A stretch of 64,000 bases of DNA from Klebsiella pneumoniae (lineage in GTDB: Bacteria > Pseudomonadota > Gammaproteobacteria > Enterobacterales > Enterobacteriaceae), in assembly GCF_000742135.1 (NCBI RefSeq), contig NZ_KN046818.1:868841-932840 (forward strand), read 5' to 3'. Position 1 is the first letter of the stretch. Every line of letters starts with the position of its first letter. Positions 38,251 to 49,273 of this stretch are shown piece by piece. The notes beneath the pieces are model-generated. The model was not told where the DNA came from, ran no database searches, and saw only the letters and a program-made list of their open reading frames with translations. The translations under genes and the position numbers were made by a program.

Positions 38251-38551
38251 CCTCAGCTCCTGAACGTATTCCTGTTCCTGAGTTAAATCATGACCAAATA
38301 CATTGATGAAAATGATGGATGAGATCACATCCGCGGTTTTAAATATTGATGGGGATCACATCGACGGCAAAGTACCGGCAGAAAACAATATAAATAATTT
38401 ATATGTTTTTCAGGCTGTTATGAAGGCTTTGTATTTTGACGCTGAAATTTGCCAGAGAAAAAGTGAGAGGTAGGGTGAATTTTTTCGCCAGAAGTGTATC
38501 GCTGGTCACAAATATCGGCGGGTCATTTTCTTAAATTTTGACGCCGCTAAC
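38251..38551 (-). promoter_or_regulatory. Upstream region of the PTS operon with CRP-like half-sites
   Basis: About 300 nt without a gene, AT-rich. On the minus strand ATGTGAT occurs twice, at 38361-38355 and 38330-38324. The first reads TGTGA-N6-TCAAT, a partial CRP palindrome. Catabolite control would suit a PTS operon, but neither site is a full match. Confidence 0.4.
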
Positions 38552-38580
38552 AAAAAAGGCCCGCCTGAGCGAGCCTTTTA
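38552..38580 (-). terminator. Terminator of the peroxiredoxin gene
   Basis: On the minus strand AAAAGGCTCGC, loop TCAG, GCGGGCCTTTTTT. The stem lies 17 nt after the peroxiredoxin stop and ends in a run of six T. Confidence 0.85.
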
Positions 38581-38596
38581 TTAAAACGCGTGCCGA

Positions 38597-39199
38597 TTAC
38601 AGGCTGGAAACGTTTTCGGTCAGGTATTTTGCAACGCCTTCCGGAGAGGCGGCCATACCTTCTTTTCCTTTTTCCCACTGCGCCGGGCAGACTTCGCCGT
38701 GCTCTTCGTGGAACTGCAGGGCGTCTACCATACGCAGCATTTCGTCGATGTTACGGCCCAGCGGCAGGTCGTTAACCACCTGATGACGAACGATGCCGTT
38801 GGCGTCGATCAGGAAGGAGCCGCGCAGCGCTACGCCTTCGTCCGGATGCTCAATACCGTAAGCTTTCTGGATTTCACGTTTGATGTCAGCAACCATCGCG
38901 TATTTAACCGGGCCGATACCGCCCTGGTCTACCGGGGTGTTACGCCATGCGTTGTGCACGAACTCGGAGTCGAAGGAAACGCCAACCACTTCCACGCCGC
39001 GTTTCTGGAATTCTTCGTAACGTTTGTCGAACGCGATCAGCTCAGACGGGCACACGAAGGTGAAGTCCATCGGCCAGAAGAACAGAACGGTAGGTTTACC
39101 GTTGGTGTGCTGTTTGAAATTGAATTTCTCAACGATCTCACCATTACCCAGCACAGCGGCTGCAGTAAAATCCGGCGCTTGACGAGTGACCAGAACCAT
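38597..39199 (-). CDS. 2-Cys peroxiredoxin (AhpC/TSA family)
   Basis: A 200-residue typical 2-Cys peroxiredoxin. The peroxidatic Cys is in DFTFVCPSEL (about residue 51) and the resolving Cys in HGEVCPAQW (about 171); GSFLIDANGIVRH is the conserved core. It reduces hydrogen peroxide and organic peroxides in the cytoplasm with a thiol partner. It is closer to PrxI/Tsa proteins than to AhpC, and no ahpF is adjacent. AGGAG is 7 nt before the ATG. E. coli K-12 has no counterpart at this site. Confidence 0.92.
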   Translation of the reverse strand: MVLVTRQAPDFTAAAVLGNGEIVEKFNFKQHTNGKPTVLFFWPMDFTFVCPSELIAFDKRYEEFQKRGVEVVGVSFDSEFVHNAWRNTPVDQGGIGPVKYAMVADIKREIQKAYGIEHPDEGVALRGSFLIDANGIVRHQVVNDLPLGRNIDEMLRMVDALQFHEEHGEVCPAQWEKGKEGMAASPEGVAKYLTENVSSL

Positions 39200-39326
39200 T
39201 TGATTCTCCTGTAATTACTAAGGTTATTTGGAACGCAACGCGGGCAAGTATAGAGCCTGCCCGGCAATAACACAAAGAGGCGCTAACAATCGTTCAGCCA
39301 GCTTTTACCTATCAATGACGTGGCTA

Positions 39327-39908
39327 TTACAGCTGTTTGTTTTCTGCCAGGCGCATCATCTGCGGATAAAAGCGCCAGAACTGCGTCTCCAGACGGTCGT
39401 AATGGGTATCCAGATCCTGCCAGGAGTCGCGTAGCGCCTCCAAACGTGGACGGCGGCTGGCCATGCCGTTCAGCACGCGCTGAATAAAATCCATTTCCCG
39501 ATAGCGCTCCAGCCAGCGCTCCGACCACAGATATTGATTGAGATTGACGAAGCGGGGCGGCGAGTCGGGCAGGATGGGGACGATCTGCCGCTCGGCGTAG
39601 CGTACGAACTCGTCCAGCGGCAGGTCAGGGGAGAGCTGCGCCCAGTGCTGGGACAGGAAATGATCCCACATGACGTCGAGGGTGATGGGGGCGACGCGGC
39701 GGGTCTGCGGGCGAAACCACTCCCGCGCCTCTTTGACTTCCGCCAGGTTGTCAGTCATCACGTCAATCCGCCGATGCATAAAGATGCCGTCGATGATCTC
39801 CGCCGGATAGTCGCCCTGCGGGTTGCCGCGCACGAAGTCGGCCATCAGGTTGCCGGGCAACGAACTGTCGGCGAGATGGGCCAGGTGCAGGTGGGCGAGA
39901 AAATTCAT
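39327..39908 (-). CDS. acpH: Acyl carrier protein phosphodiesterase
   Basis: A 193-residue protein of the AcpH family, which removes the 4-phosphopantetheine group from acyl carrier protein. HD-like metal residues occur in the N-terminal [17 protein letters not shown] and [13 protein letters not shown], and in [11 protein letters not shown]. The open frame continues 48 codons upstream, but ATG 39908 gives the E. coli start and length. It is divergent from queA, as in E. coli. Confidence 0.93.
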   Translation of the reverse strand: MNFLAHLHLAHLADSSLPGNLMADFVRGNPQGDYPAEIIDGIFMHRRIDVMTDNLAEVKEAREWFRPQTRRVAPITLDVMWDHFLSQHWAQLSPDLPLDEFVRYAERQIVPILPDSPPRFVNLNQYLWSERWLERYREMDFIQRVLNGMASRRPRLEALRDSWQDLDTHYDRLETQFWRFYPQMMRLAENKQL

Positions 39909-40163
39909 AAAACGACATCCTTTAAATACGAGCGGGCAGGTGGAAACACCGATGTTGCGCTGAACGGCGCCTCGGTGGCCGAATGGCATGCTGTCTGGCC
40001 GCGCGCGGCACCTTTGCCACCGGTAAGGCATTCGGTTGCCGCATGGCGGCATTCGGAATGATTTGGAATATAGATTATGTCATTCATCCGGAGGGGTAAA
40101 GGTTGCAGCCAGACCGCCCCGGCACTAGACTACCCGCCTCTTTATTCAGTCTGAGTTACCGTC

Positions 40164-41228
40164 ATGCGCGTTACCGATTTTGCTTTTGAACTACCCGAAT
40201 CTCTGATCGCCCACTATCCGATGCCTGAGCGCAGTAGCTGTCGCTTGCTCTCCCTGGACGGGCCGACGGGCGCGCTGACGCATGGCACCTTCACCGACAT
40301 CCTCGATAAGCTCAATCCCGGCGATCTGCTGGTGTTTAACAACACCCGGGTGATCCCGGCGCGTCTGTTCGGCCGCAAGGCCAGCGGCGGCAAGATTGAA
40401 GTGCTGGTGGAGCGGATGCTGGATGATAAGCGCATCCTGGCCCATATTCGCGCCTCAAAAGCGCCGAAGCCGGGCGCCGAGCTGCTGCTGGGCGATGACG
40501 AGAGCATTAAGGCCACGATGCTGGCGCGTCATGGCGCGCTGTTTGAAGTGGAGTTTAACGACGAGCGCCCGGTGCTGGAGATCCTTAACGGGATCGGCCA
40601 TATGCCGCTGCCGCCCTATATTGACCGCCCGGACGAAGACGCCGACCGCGAGCTCTATCAAACCGTCTATGGCACCAGGCCGGGCGCGGTAGCCGCCCCG
40701 ACCGCCGGTTTGCATTTCGACGAACCGCTGCTGGACAAACTGCGCGCCAAAGGCGTTGAGATGGCGTTTGTCACCCTGCATGTGGGGGCGGGCACCTTCC
40801 AGCCGGTGCGCGTCGACAGCATTGAAGAGCACACCATGCACTCCGAATATGCCGAAGTGCCGCAGGAGGTGGTCGATGCGGTGCTGGCGGCGAAAGCGCG
40901 CGGCAACCGCGTGATCGCGGTGGGCACCACCTCGGTACGTTCGCTGGAGAGCGCGGCGCAGGCGGCGAAAGACGCGCTGATCGCGCCGTTCTTCGACGAT
41001 ACGCAGATTTTCATCTACCCGGGTTATCAGTACCAGGTGATCGATGCGCTGGTGACTAACTTCCATCTCCCTGAATCCACACTGATTATGCTGGTGTCGG
41101 CGTTTGCGGGTTATCAGCACACCATGAACGCCTATAAGGTGGCGGTTGAGCAGAAATATCGCTTTTTTAGCTACGGGGATGCGATGTTTATCACGTACAA
41201 TCCGCAGGCTATTTCTGAGCGTCCCTGA
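40164..41228 (+). CDS. queA: S-adenosylmethionine:tRNA ribosyltransferase-isomerase
   Basis: A 354-residue enzyme that moves and isomerises the ribosyl part of S-adenosylmethionine onto preQ1-tRNA to make epoxyqueuosine. Family segments: [45 protein letters not shown], and [18 protein letters not shown]. It is the first gene of queA-tgt-yajC-secD-secF, and works just before epoxyqueuosine reduction and after Tgt base exchange, whose gene is next. Confidence 0.96.
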
Positions 41229-41273
41229 AAAGGCCGGTACGCCGGCTTGTAGACGCCATAACGCATTTTTTAG

Positions 41274-42464
<1,191 letters not shown>

Positions 42465-42486
42465 TTTTAATAATGAGGGAATTTCA

Positions 42487-42819
42487 ATGAGCTTTTTTAT
42501 TTCTGATGCGGTAGCGGCAACGGGTGCACCGGCGCAGGGCAGCCCGATGTCTCTGATTCTGATGCTGGTGGTGTTCGGTCTGATTTTTTACTTCATGATC
42601 CTGCGTCCACAGCAGAAGCGCACCAAGGAACATAAGAACCTGATGAACTCCATCGCCAAAGGTGATGAAGTGCTGACCAACGGCGGTCTGGTCGGTCGCG
42701 TGACCAAAGTGGCGGAAACTGGCTACATTGCTATCGCGCTGAACGATACCACTGAAGTGGTTATCAAACGTGACTTCGTTGCTGCCGTTCTGCCGAAAGG
42801 CACCATGAAGGCGCTGTAA
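42487..42819 (+). CDS. yajC: Sec translocon accessory subunit YajC
   Basis: A 110-residue inner-membrane protein with one transmembrane helix (MSLILMLVVFGLIFYFMIL, residues 21-39) followed by basic RPQQKRTKEHK and a cytoplasmic domain (GDEVLTNGGLVGRVTKV). It joins SecDF in the holotranslocon. ATG 42487 has GAGG about 7 nt upstream; the frame continues upstream into the tgt end. Gaps of 22 and 26 nt to its neighbours support one operon. Confidence 0.96.
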   Translation: MSFFISDAVAATGAPAQGSPMSLILMLVVFGLIFYFMILRPQQKRTKEHKNLMNSIAKGDEVLTNGGLVGRVTKVAETGYIAIALNDTTEVVIKRDFVAAVLPKGTMKAL

Positions 42820-42845
42820 TCTAACTTTTCCCAAAGGGAACTGCC

Positions 42846-44693
42846 GTGTTAAACCGTTATCCTTTGTGGAAGTACGTCATGCTGGTCGTCGTCATTGTCG
42901 TCGGCCTGATCTATGCGCTTCCCAACCTGTATGGTGAGGATCCGGCTGTTCAAATCACTGGCGCGCGCGGCGTCGCCGCCAGTGAGCAAACGCTGATCCA
43001 GGTCCAGAAAACTTTACAAGAAGAAAAAATAACCGCGAAGTCTGTGGCACTGGAAGAGGGCGCTATTCTTGCGCGCTTCGACACCACTGATACCCAACTG
43101 CGCGCGCGCGAAGCGCTGCTTAACGTGCTGGGTGACAAATACGTCGTGGCGCTGAACCTTGCTCCGGCAACCCCACGCTGGCTGGCGGCGCTCTATGCCG
43201 AGCCGATGAAGCTGGGTCTTGATCTGCGCGGCGGCGTGCACTTCCTGATGGAAGTCGACATGGACACCGCGTTAGGCAAACTGCAGGAACAGAACATCGA
43301 TAGCCTGCGCAGCGAGCTGCGCGACAAAGGCATTCCTTACGCGACCGTGCGTAAAGAAGACAACTACGGTCTGAGCATCGTCTTCCGCGACAGCGCGGCG
43401 CGCGACCAGGCTATCTCTTATCTCAGCCCTCGCCATCGCGATCTGGTTATTTCCTCTCAGGGTGACAACAGCCTGAAAGCGGTGATGACTGATGAGCGCC
43501 TGAAAGAAGCCCGTGAGTACGCGGTTCAGCAGAACATTAATATCCTGCGTAACCGTGTGAACCAGCTGGGCGTCGCCGAGCCGCTGGTTCAGCGTCAGGG
43601 CGCTGACCGCATCGTGGTTGAGCTGCCGGGTATCCAGGATACCGCGCGTGCGAAGGAAATCCTTGGCGCGACCGCGACCCTCGAGTTCCGTCTGGTCAAT
43701 ACTAACGTGGACCAGTCCGCCGCCGCCTCTGGCCGCGTGCCGGGCGACTCGGAAGTGAAGCAGACGCGTGAAGGCCAGCCGGTAGTGCTGTACAAGCGGG
43801 TGATCCTGACCGGGGACCATATCACCGACTCGACCTCCAGCATGGATGAGTACAACCAGCCGCAGGTTAACATCTCGCTGGACAGCGCGGGCGGTAACAT
43901 CATGTCTAACTTCACTAAGGACAACATCGGCAAGCCGATGGCGACCCTGTTCGTGGAGTATAAAGACAGCGGTAAGAAAGACGCTAACGGTCGCGCTATC
44001 CTGGCGAAAGAGGAAGAGGTGATTAACATCGCCAACATCCAGTCGCGTCTGGGTAACAGCTTCCGTATCACCGGTATCAGCAATCCGAACGAAGCGCGTC
44101 AGCTGTCGCTGCTGCTGCGTGCCGGCGCGCTGATTGCGCCGATTCAGATCGTCGAAGAGCGGACTATCGGCCCAACCCTGGGAATGCAGAACATCAAGCA
44201 GGGTCTGGAAGCCTGTCTGGCCGGTCTGGTGGTCTCTATCCTGTTCATGATCCTCTTCTATAAGAAGTTCGGCCTGATTGCGACCTCGGCGCTGATTGCC
44301 AACCTGATACTGATTGTCGGCATTATGTCCCTGATCCCGGGGGCGACGCTGACCATGCCGGGCATCGCGGGTATCGTGTTAACCCTGGCGGTGGCGGTCG
44401 ATGCTAACGTTCTGATCAACGAGCGTATCAAAGAAGAGCTGAGCAACGGGCGTACCGTTCAGCAGGCGATTGACGAAGGTTATCGCGGCGCGTTCAGCTC
44501 GATCTTCGACGCCAACGTGACGACGCTTATCAAAGTGATCATCCTGTACGCGGTCGGTACCGGTGCCATTAAAGGGTTTGCGATTACCACCGGTATCGGT
44601 ATCGCGACCTCAATGTTTACCGCTATCGTCGGCACCCGTGCCATCGTGAACCTGCTGTACGGCGGCAAGCGCGTTAAAAAGCTGTCTATCTGA
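42846..44693 (+). CDS. secD: Protein translocase subunit SecD
   Basis: A 615-residue inner-membrane RND-type protein. One N-terminal helix, a large periplasmic domain (about residues 30-450), then five helices. [16 protein letters not shown] is the conserved D1 motif, and [18 protein letters not shown] in helix 4 is the D4 region carrying proton-relay residues. With SecF it pulls proteins through SecYEG using the proton gradient. The start is GTG 42846, as in E. coli. secF follows after 10 nt. Confidence 0.97.
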   Translation: MLNRYPLWKYVMLVVVIVVGLIYALPNLYGEDPAVQITGARGVAASEQTLIQVQKTLQEEKITAKSVALEEGAILARFDTTDTQLRAREALLNVLGDKYVVALNLAPATPRWLAALYAEPMKLGLDLRGGVHFLMEVDMDTALGKLQEQNIDSLRSELRDKGIPYATVRKEDNYGLSIVFRDSAARDQAISYLSPRHRDLVISSQGDNSLKAVMTDERLKEAREYAVQQNINILRNRVNQLGVAEPLVQRQGADRIVVELPGIQDTARAKEILGATATLEFRLVNTNVDQSAAASGRVPGDSEVKQTREGQPVVLYKRVILTGDHITDSTSSMDEYNQPQVNISLDSAGGNIMSNFTKDNIGKPMATLFVEYKDSGKKDANGRAILAKEEEVINIANIQSRLGNSFRITGISNPNEARQLSLLLRAGALIAPIQIVEERTIGPTLGMQNIKQGLEACLAGLVVSILFMILFYKKFGLIATSALIANLILIVGIMSLIPGATLTMPGIAGIVLTLAVAVDANVLINERIKEELSNGRTVQQAIDEGYRGAFSSIFDANVTTLIKVIILYAVGTGAIKGFAITTGIGIATSMFTAIVGTRAIVNLLYGGKRVKKLSI

Positions 44694-44703
44694 GGAGTGC
44701 GTT

Positions 44704-45675
44704 GTGGCACAGGAATATACTGTTGAACAATTGAACCACGGCCGTAAAGTCTGGGACTTTATGCGCTGGGACTACTGGGCCTTCGGCATTTCAGGTTTTC
44801 TGCTGATTGTGTCGATCGCCATCATCGGCGTTCGCGGGTTTAACTGGGGGCTCGATTTCACCGGCGGTACGGTGATTGAAATTACCCTTGAGAAACCGGT
44901 CGATCTGGACCAGATGCGCGATTCCCTGCAGAAAGCGGGCTTTGAAGAGCCGCAGGTGCAGAACTTTGGCAGCAGCCGCGACATCATGGTACGTATGCCG
45001 CCGGTGCATGACGCCAACGGCAGCCAGGAGCTGGGCAGCAAGGTCGTGACGGTGATTAACGAATCGACCAGCCAGAATGCGGCAGTGAAGCGTATTGAGT
45101 TTGTCGGCCCGAGCGTCGGCGCGGACCTCGCGCAAACCGGCGCCCTGGCGCTGATTGCGGCGCTGGTCTGTATCCTGATCTACGTCGGCTTCCGCTTCGA
45201 ATGGCGTCTGGCCGCCGGGGTGGTTATCGCCCTGGCGCACGACGTGGTGATCACCATGGGCGTGCTGTCGCTGTTCCATATCGAGATCGACCTGACCATC
45301 GTGGCCTCGTTGATGTCGGTTATCGGCTACTCGCTGAACGACAGTATCGTGGTATCGGACCGTATCCGTGAAAACTTCCGTAAGATCCGCCGCGGTACGC
45401 CGTATGAGATCTTTAACGTGTCGTTGACCCAGACGCTGCACCGTACCTTGATCACCTCTGGTACCACTTTGATGGTGATCCTGATGCTGTTCCTGTTCGG
45501 CGGCCCGATTCTGGAAGGCTTCTCGCTGACCATGCTGATCGGTGTTTCCATCGGTACGGCTTCCTCTATCTACGTCGCCTCCGCGCTGGCGTTGAAGCTG
45601 GGCATGAAGCGCGAGCATCTGATCCAGCAGAAGGTTGAGAAAGAAGGGGCGGATCAGCCGTCCATTCTGCCGTAA
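44704..45675 (+). CDS. secF: Protein translocase subunit SecF
   Basis: A 323-residue partner of SecD with six helices and a smaller periplasmic domain (about residues 40-135). Conserved segments: [29 protein letters not shown], and [20 protein letters not shown] with the relay Asp in helix 4. GTG 44704 is the start (GAGG upstream). A strong terminator closes the operon. Confidence 0.97.
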   Translation: MAQEYTVEQLNHGRKVWDFMRWDYWAFGISGFLLIVSIAIIGVRGFNWGLDFTGGTVIEITLEKPVDLDQMRDSLQKAGFEEPQVQNFGSSRDIMVRMPPVHDANGSQELGSKVVTVINESTSQNAAVKRIEFVGPSVGADLAQTGALALIAALVCILIYVGFRFEWRLAAGVVIALAHDVVITMGVLSLFHIEIDLTIVASLMSVIGYSLNDSIVVSDRIRENFRKIRRGTPYEIFNVSLTQTLHRTLITSGTTLMVILMLFLFGGPILEGFSLTMLIGVSIGTASSIYVASALALKLGMKREHLIQQKVEKEGADQPSILP

Positions 45676-45697
45676 TAGAGTTCAGTTGAGATAAAGC

Positions 45698-45727
45698 AAT
45701 CCCGGCCCTTGCGGCCGGGATTTTTTT
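45698..45727 (+). terminator. Rho-independent terminator after secF
   Basis: AATCCCGGCC (45698-45707), 5-nt loop, GGCCGGGATT (45713-45722), then TTTTT. Confidence 0.92.
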
Positions 45728-45811
45728 GCCCGCGACAAAACCTGCTGACAGTATGCTGTCAGGAGCCCTCCCATACACTGCCCCTGAACTCACTAACGAG
45801 CAGGAGGAAGT

Positions 45812-46177
45812 ATGAACAACGTGATTAACTGGTTTGAAATTCCGGTCGCCGATATGGATCGCGCCGTCGCGTTTTATGAGCCGGTGATGCAAGTGTCGCT
45901 GCGTCGCGAAACCATGGACTGCGCCGAGCTGGCGGTGTTCCCGCATCAGGATCCGGCCCCCGGCGGCGCGCTGGCCAAATTTGAAGGTATCGCGCCCTCG
46001 GCGCAGGGCGCTATTATTTATCTGCATACTGATCATCTTGCCGCCACGCTGGAGCGCGTTGCCTCGGCGGGTGGGGCCTGTGTCTTCGGCCCGCTGACGC
46101 TGCCGAATGATATTGGCACCATCGCCCTGTTTACCGACAGCGAGGGCAACCGCGTCGGCCTGCACCAGCCGGCTTAA
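45812..46177 (+). CDS. VOC-family (glyoxalase-like) protein
   Basis: A 121-residue vicinal-oxygen-chelate protein with the two beta-alpha-beta-beta-beta units: WFEIPVADMDRAVAFYEPVM at the start and TLERVASAGGACVFGPLTLP with ALFTDSEGNRVGLH at the end. Possible metal-binding residues are present but partial, so enzyme activity is not assured. AGGAGGAAG precedes ATG 45812. It lies 24 nt before a WYL-domain regulator gene, which may control it. Confidence 0.87.
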   Translation: MNNVINWFEIPVADMDRAVAFYEPVMQVSLRRETMDCAELAVFPHQDPAPGGALAKFEGIAPSAQGAIIYLHTDHLAATLERVASAGGACVFGPLTLPNDIGTIALFTDSEGNRVGLHQPA

Positions 46178-46200
46178 CCTTAACTTTTGTGAAGTGAGAC

Positions 46201-46896
46201 ATGACCCGACGCGCCGACCGTTTATTTCAGATTGTGCAGATCCTGCGCGGCAGGCGGCTCACTACCGCCGCGCTGCTGGCGGAGCGGCTGGGCGTGTCGG
46301 AGCGTACCGTCTATCGCGATATTCGCGATCTCTCCCTCTCCGGCGTACCGGTGGAGGGCGAAGCGGGCAGCGGCTACCGGCTGCTGGCGGGCTACGATCT
46401 GCCGCCGCTAATGCTGACCACCAAAGAGTCCGAGGCGCTGATCGCTGCGATTCGGCTGCTGAAAACCTGGGGCGGTGAGGCGCTGTCGCAGTCGCTGGAA
46501 TCCGCCCAGGAGAAGATGCTGGCGATCCTGCCGGAGGCGCGTCGGCGCCAGGCGGAGCAGACTCGCCTGTTTGCCCCCGATTTCGGCGCCCATCGCTATG
46601 CTAAAACCCATTTTGACGTTATCCATCAGGCCGTATCCAATCAGCAGGTATTACAGCTTCACTACCAGGATGAATCCGGTCAGGTGACGTGGCGTGAAGT
46701 GCTGCCCCTGGGGCTGTTTTTCTGGGGGGAGCGCTGGCTGCTGGTGGCCTGGTGCGAACTGCGCAATGATTACCGCAATTTTCGCCTCGACCGTTGTCTG
46801 GAGGTCAGAAGGACCAAACGTCGATTCAGCGAGTGCGCCGACCGCTCGTTAAGCGATTTTCTGCGCAAGGTCCGGTGCGAGGTGCGGGAGAAATAA
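46201..46896 (+). CDS. YafY-family WYL-domain transcriptional regulator
   Basis: A 231-residue regulator: HTH_11 DNA-binding domain at residues 1-60 (RLFQIVQILRGRRLTTAALL, then VSERTVYRDIRDLS), a linker, and a WYL ligand-binding domain (VLPLGLFFWGERWLLVAWCELR). WYL proteins often sense small molecules or nucleic acids. It probably acts on its own pair of genes with the VOC protein; the effector is unknown. It is not in the E. coli K-12 secF-tsx interval as I recall it. Confidence 0.9.
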   Translation: MTRRADRLFQIVQILRGRRLTTAALLAERLGVSERTVYRDIRDLSLSGVPVEGEAGSGYRLLAGYDLPPLMLTTKESEALIAAIRLLKTWGGEALSQSLESAQEKMLAILPEARRRQAEQTRLFAPDFGAHRYAKTHFDVIHQAVSNQQVLQLHYQDESGQVTWREVLPLGLFFWGERWLLVAWCELRNDYRNFRLDRCLEVRRTKRRFSECADRSLSDFLRKVRCEVREK

Positions 46897-46929
46897 AAAA
46901 GCCCGGGCAGCAGGAGCTGCGGCCCGGGC
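46895..46929 (-). terminator. Terminator of tsx
   Basis: GCCCGGGC (46901-46908) pairs with GCCCGGGC (46922-46929), with an inner AGC/GCT pairing. On the minus strand the stem is followed by TTTTTT, so it ends tsx transcripts; it may also act on the facing gene. Confidence 0.88.
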
Positions 46930-46950
46930 GCTGTCTTGCTGTATCAGCAA

Positions 46951-47835
46951 TCAGAAGTTGTAGCCGACCACGAAGTAACCACCCCAGCCGGTCGAGCGAA
47001 CGCTGAACGGACCATCGCCGAAGTTCAGCTTCGCATCATCAGCCCACTGGCCGCCGTTATGGAAGTAACGGGCGACGATAGAGTAGTGCCAGTGCGCGTA
47101 GTTCAGCGCCAGGATGTGGCTGGAGGCGATAGAGTTGCTGGTGCGCGCGTGCTTCCCGTTCAGATCGTAGAAGTTGTCATCGCCGAGGTCAGAACCCCAG
47201 TCGAAGTTGGTGAAGCCGATGTAGCTCAGCGAACCGCCCCACAGGTCGGTCAGCGGCACAAAGTATTTCACTTTGAAGCGATAGCCGTCCCATTCGTTTT
47301 CGTTGGACGCGCCGTAGTTCTGCCACTGGTACTTGGCGTAGACGTTCAGCGACAGGCTCATTGGCAGGCCGGTATCGATATCGGTACCCAGACCCATATA
47401 CCAGGTGCTCTGCTCCTGGGAGTCGTTGCGGCCCATATCGTAGATATAGTTGTTGGCGAAATACCATTCTTTGAACGGCCCGAAGCTCAGGTCGGTATTG
47501 GTCAGCTTATCGATAGAGAAACGCGGTTCGATCTCCATAAACAGCGGGGAACCTTTGTTCCAGATACCTTTTGCCGTGCTGTTGCCGCCGAAGAATACCG
47601 GGGCATCAATATAGCCGTAGAAATCAAACCAGTCTTTTTTGGCGAACGCTTCGTATTCCAGGTAGGTATCGTTACGGATCTGCGGTCCAAAACGGGTGTG
47701 GTAGCTGCCCACCACGTTAACACTCTGGTGCCACCAGTCAGACAGATACTGCGGTTTGTCGTTTTCTGCCGCGCCCGCGGCAAAAGTAGTGGAGAGCGCC
47801 ACAACCGCACCCGCTGCCAGTAATGTTTTTTTCAT
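46951..47835 (-). CDS. tsx: Nucleoside-specific outer-membrane channel Tsx
   Basis: A 294-residue outer-membrane beta-barrel with signal peptide ([22 protein letters not shown]). Conserved parts: [20 protein letters not shown] after the signal, many alternating aromatic strands, and a C-terminal Phe (VVGYNF) as barrels need. It takes up nucleosides and albicidin-like compounds, and serves phages and colicin K in E. coli. Length equals E. coli Tsx. Confidence 0.96.
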   Translation of the reverse strand: MKKTLLAAGAVVALSTTFAAGAAENDKPQYLSDWWHQSVNVVGSYHTRFGPQIRNDTYLEYEAFAKKDWFDFYGYIDAPVFFGGNSTAKGIWNKGSPLFMEIEPRFSIDKLTNTDLSFGPFKEWYFANNYIYDMGRNDSQEQSTWYMGLGTDIDTGLPMSLSLNVYAKYQWQNYGASNENEWDGYRFKVKYFVPLTDLWGGSLSYIGFTNFDWGSDLGDDNFYDLNGKHARTSNSIASSHILALNYAHWHYSIVARYFHNGGQWADDAKLNFGDGPFSVRSTGWGGYFVVGYNF

Positions 47836-47914
47836 AGTAATGCCACTGTTTAAATTGAGCCTGAAGGCGTTAAAAGAAGTGCCGAAGCGTTTCTAAATAT
47901 TTCGTCTTTCTGTG

Positions 47915-48000
47915 GGGGTCTATTATAGGAATCATTGCTCACAAAAATACGTGTTGTTTCACATAACCAGAACATGCGTAATCGATTGCGTTCACGATTC
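47915..48000 (-). promoter_or_regulatory. tsx promoter with tandem CRP-like sites
   Basis: A perfect TATAAT at 47927-47922 on the minus strand, with no -35 at the right distance. CRP-like TGTGA-N6-ACGTA (47963-47948) is centred near -40, and CGTGA-N6-TCGAT (47996-47981) about 33 bp further up. The paired layout suits the CRP-CytR control known for E. coli tsx. The half-sites are imperfect, and CytR or DeoR sites were not clearly located. Confidence 0.55.
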
Positions 48001-48133
48001 TATGCATTTCTTGACAAAATGCTACTGAAAATCGCGCTGCAGAACGATTTCTAATGAACTCTTGCGAAAAGTTGTAAGTGGATAAGAACGACGGGGCAGG
48101 ACGTAGCCGGGCGGGGCAGGCCCGGCTGAAGGC

Positions 48134-48673
48134 TTACTGGGCGGCGGCGGGCTGGATATCGTGTACGCGAATAAAACCGACTTTATCTGGCGTTACATTG
48201 AGGCGCAACGGGATATCGACATCGCTGGGGGCGAGGGTGCTGGCCGGCGCGCTAATCAGCTGATCCTGAACATTGACTTCCTGATAGCTATGGGTGGTGC
48301 CGGTGATCTGTCCGGAAGCGACGGTGGCGGTAAAGGCCGGCAGCGGATCGTTGGATTCGCCCTGAATGCGTAAGGTCAGGCGTGACCCATCGCCATCCGG
48401 GGTAATACTGCCCACCGACATGCGCAGGGTGCCGATCTGGCTCTCCAGCCGCGCCGGGGTCTTGGCCTCCGGCAGCAGATAGACGCCGCGGGTGGATTTG
48501 GCGTTCAGCGCGTTTTGCTGGGTGATTTTGATAGTTTGCTGGTTGAGCTGGGTCATCTCCTGGCTCAGCGTACTCACGCTCTGGTGCATCTGGCGGATTT
48601 CGCTTTGCTGGGCGCAGGCGGTCAGGGTGAACAGGCAGCCCGCGATGGCGAGCTTCAGGTAACGTCTTGTCAT
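48134..48673 (-). CDS. yajI: DUF3251 lipoprotein YajI
   Basis: A 179-residue lipoprotein: signal peptide and lipobox (LFTLTAC, Cys about residue 20), a Gln-rich helix (RQMHQSVSTLSQEMTQLNQQ), then a beta-rich domain. Same length as E. coli YajI, same place between tsx and nrdR. The residues after the Cys (AQQS) do not give an inner-membrane retention Asp, so outer-membrane sorting is likely. Function unknown. Confidence 0.92.
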   Translation of the reverse strand: MTRRYLKLAIAGCLFTLTACAQQSEIRQMHQSVSTLSQEMTQLNQQTIKITQQNALNAKSTRGVYLLPEAKTPARLESQIGTLRMSVGSITPDGDGSRLTLRIQGESNDPLPAFTATVASGQITGTTHSYQEVNVQDQLISAPASTLAPSDVDIPLRLNVTPDKVGFIRVHDIQPAAAQ

Positions 48674-48784
48674 GGTCAGGATTCCGTTTACAGAGGATGC
48701 TTAATGGTAGCCAAACCGGCCTCATCTCCCATAGATCCTTTGTCTCAAAAGCTCTTTCTTTGTAGTCCGGTCACTTCGCGGTAA

Positions 48785-49270
<486 letters not shown>

Positions 49271-49273
49271 GCC

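Noticed and set aside
46936-47823. 295-residue plus-strand open frame opposite tsx
   Set aside because: Antisense to Tsx, which has a signal peptide, barrel pattern and terminal Phe; the plus-strand product is Val-rich with no domain.
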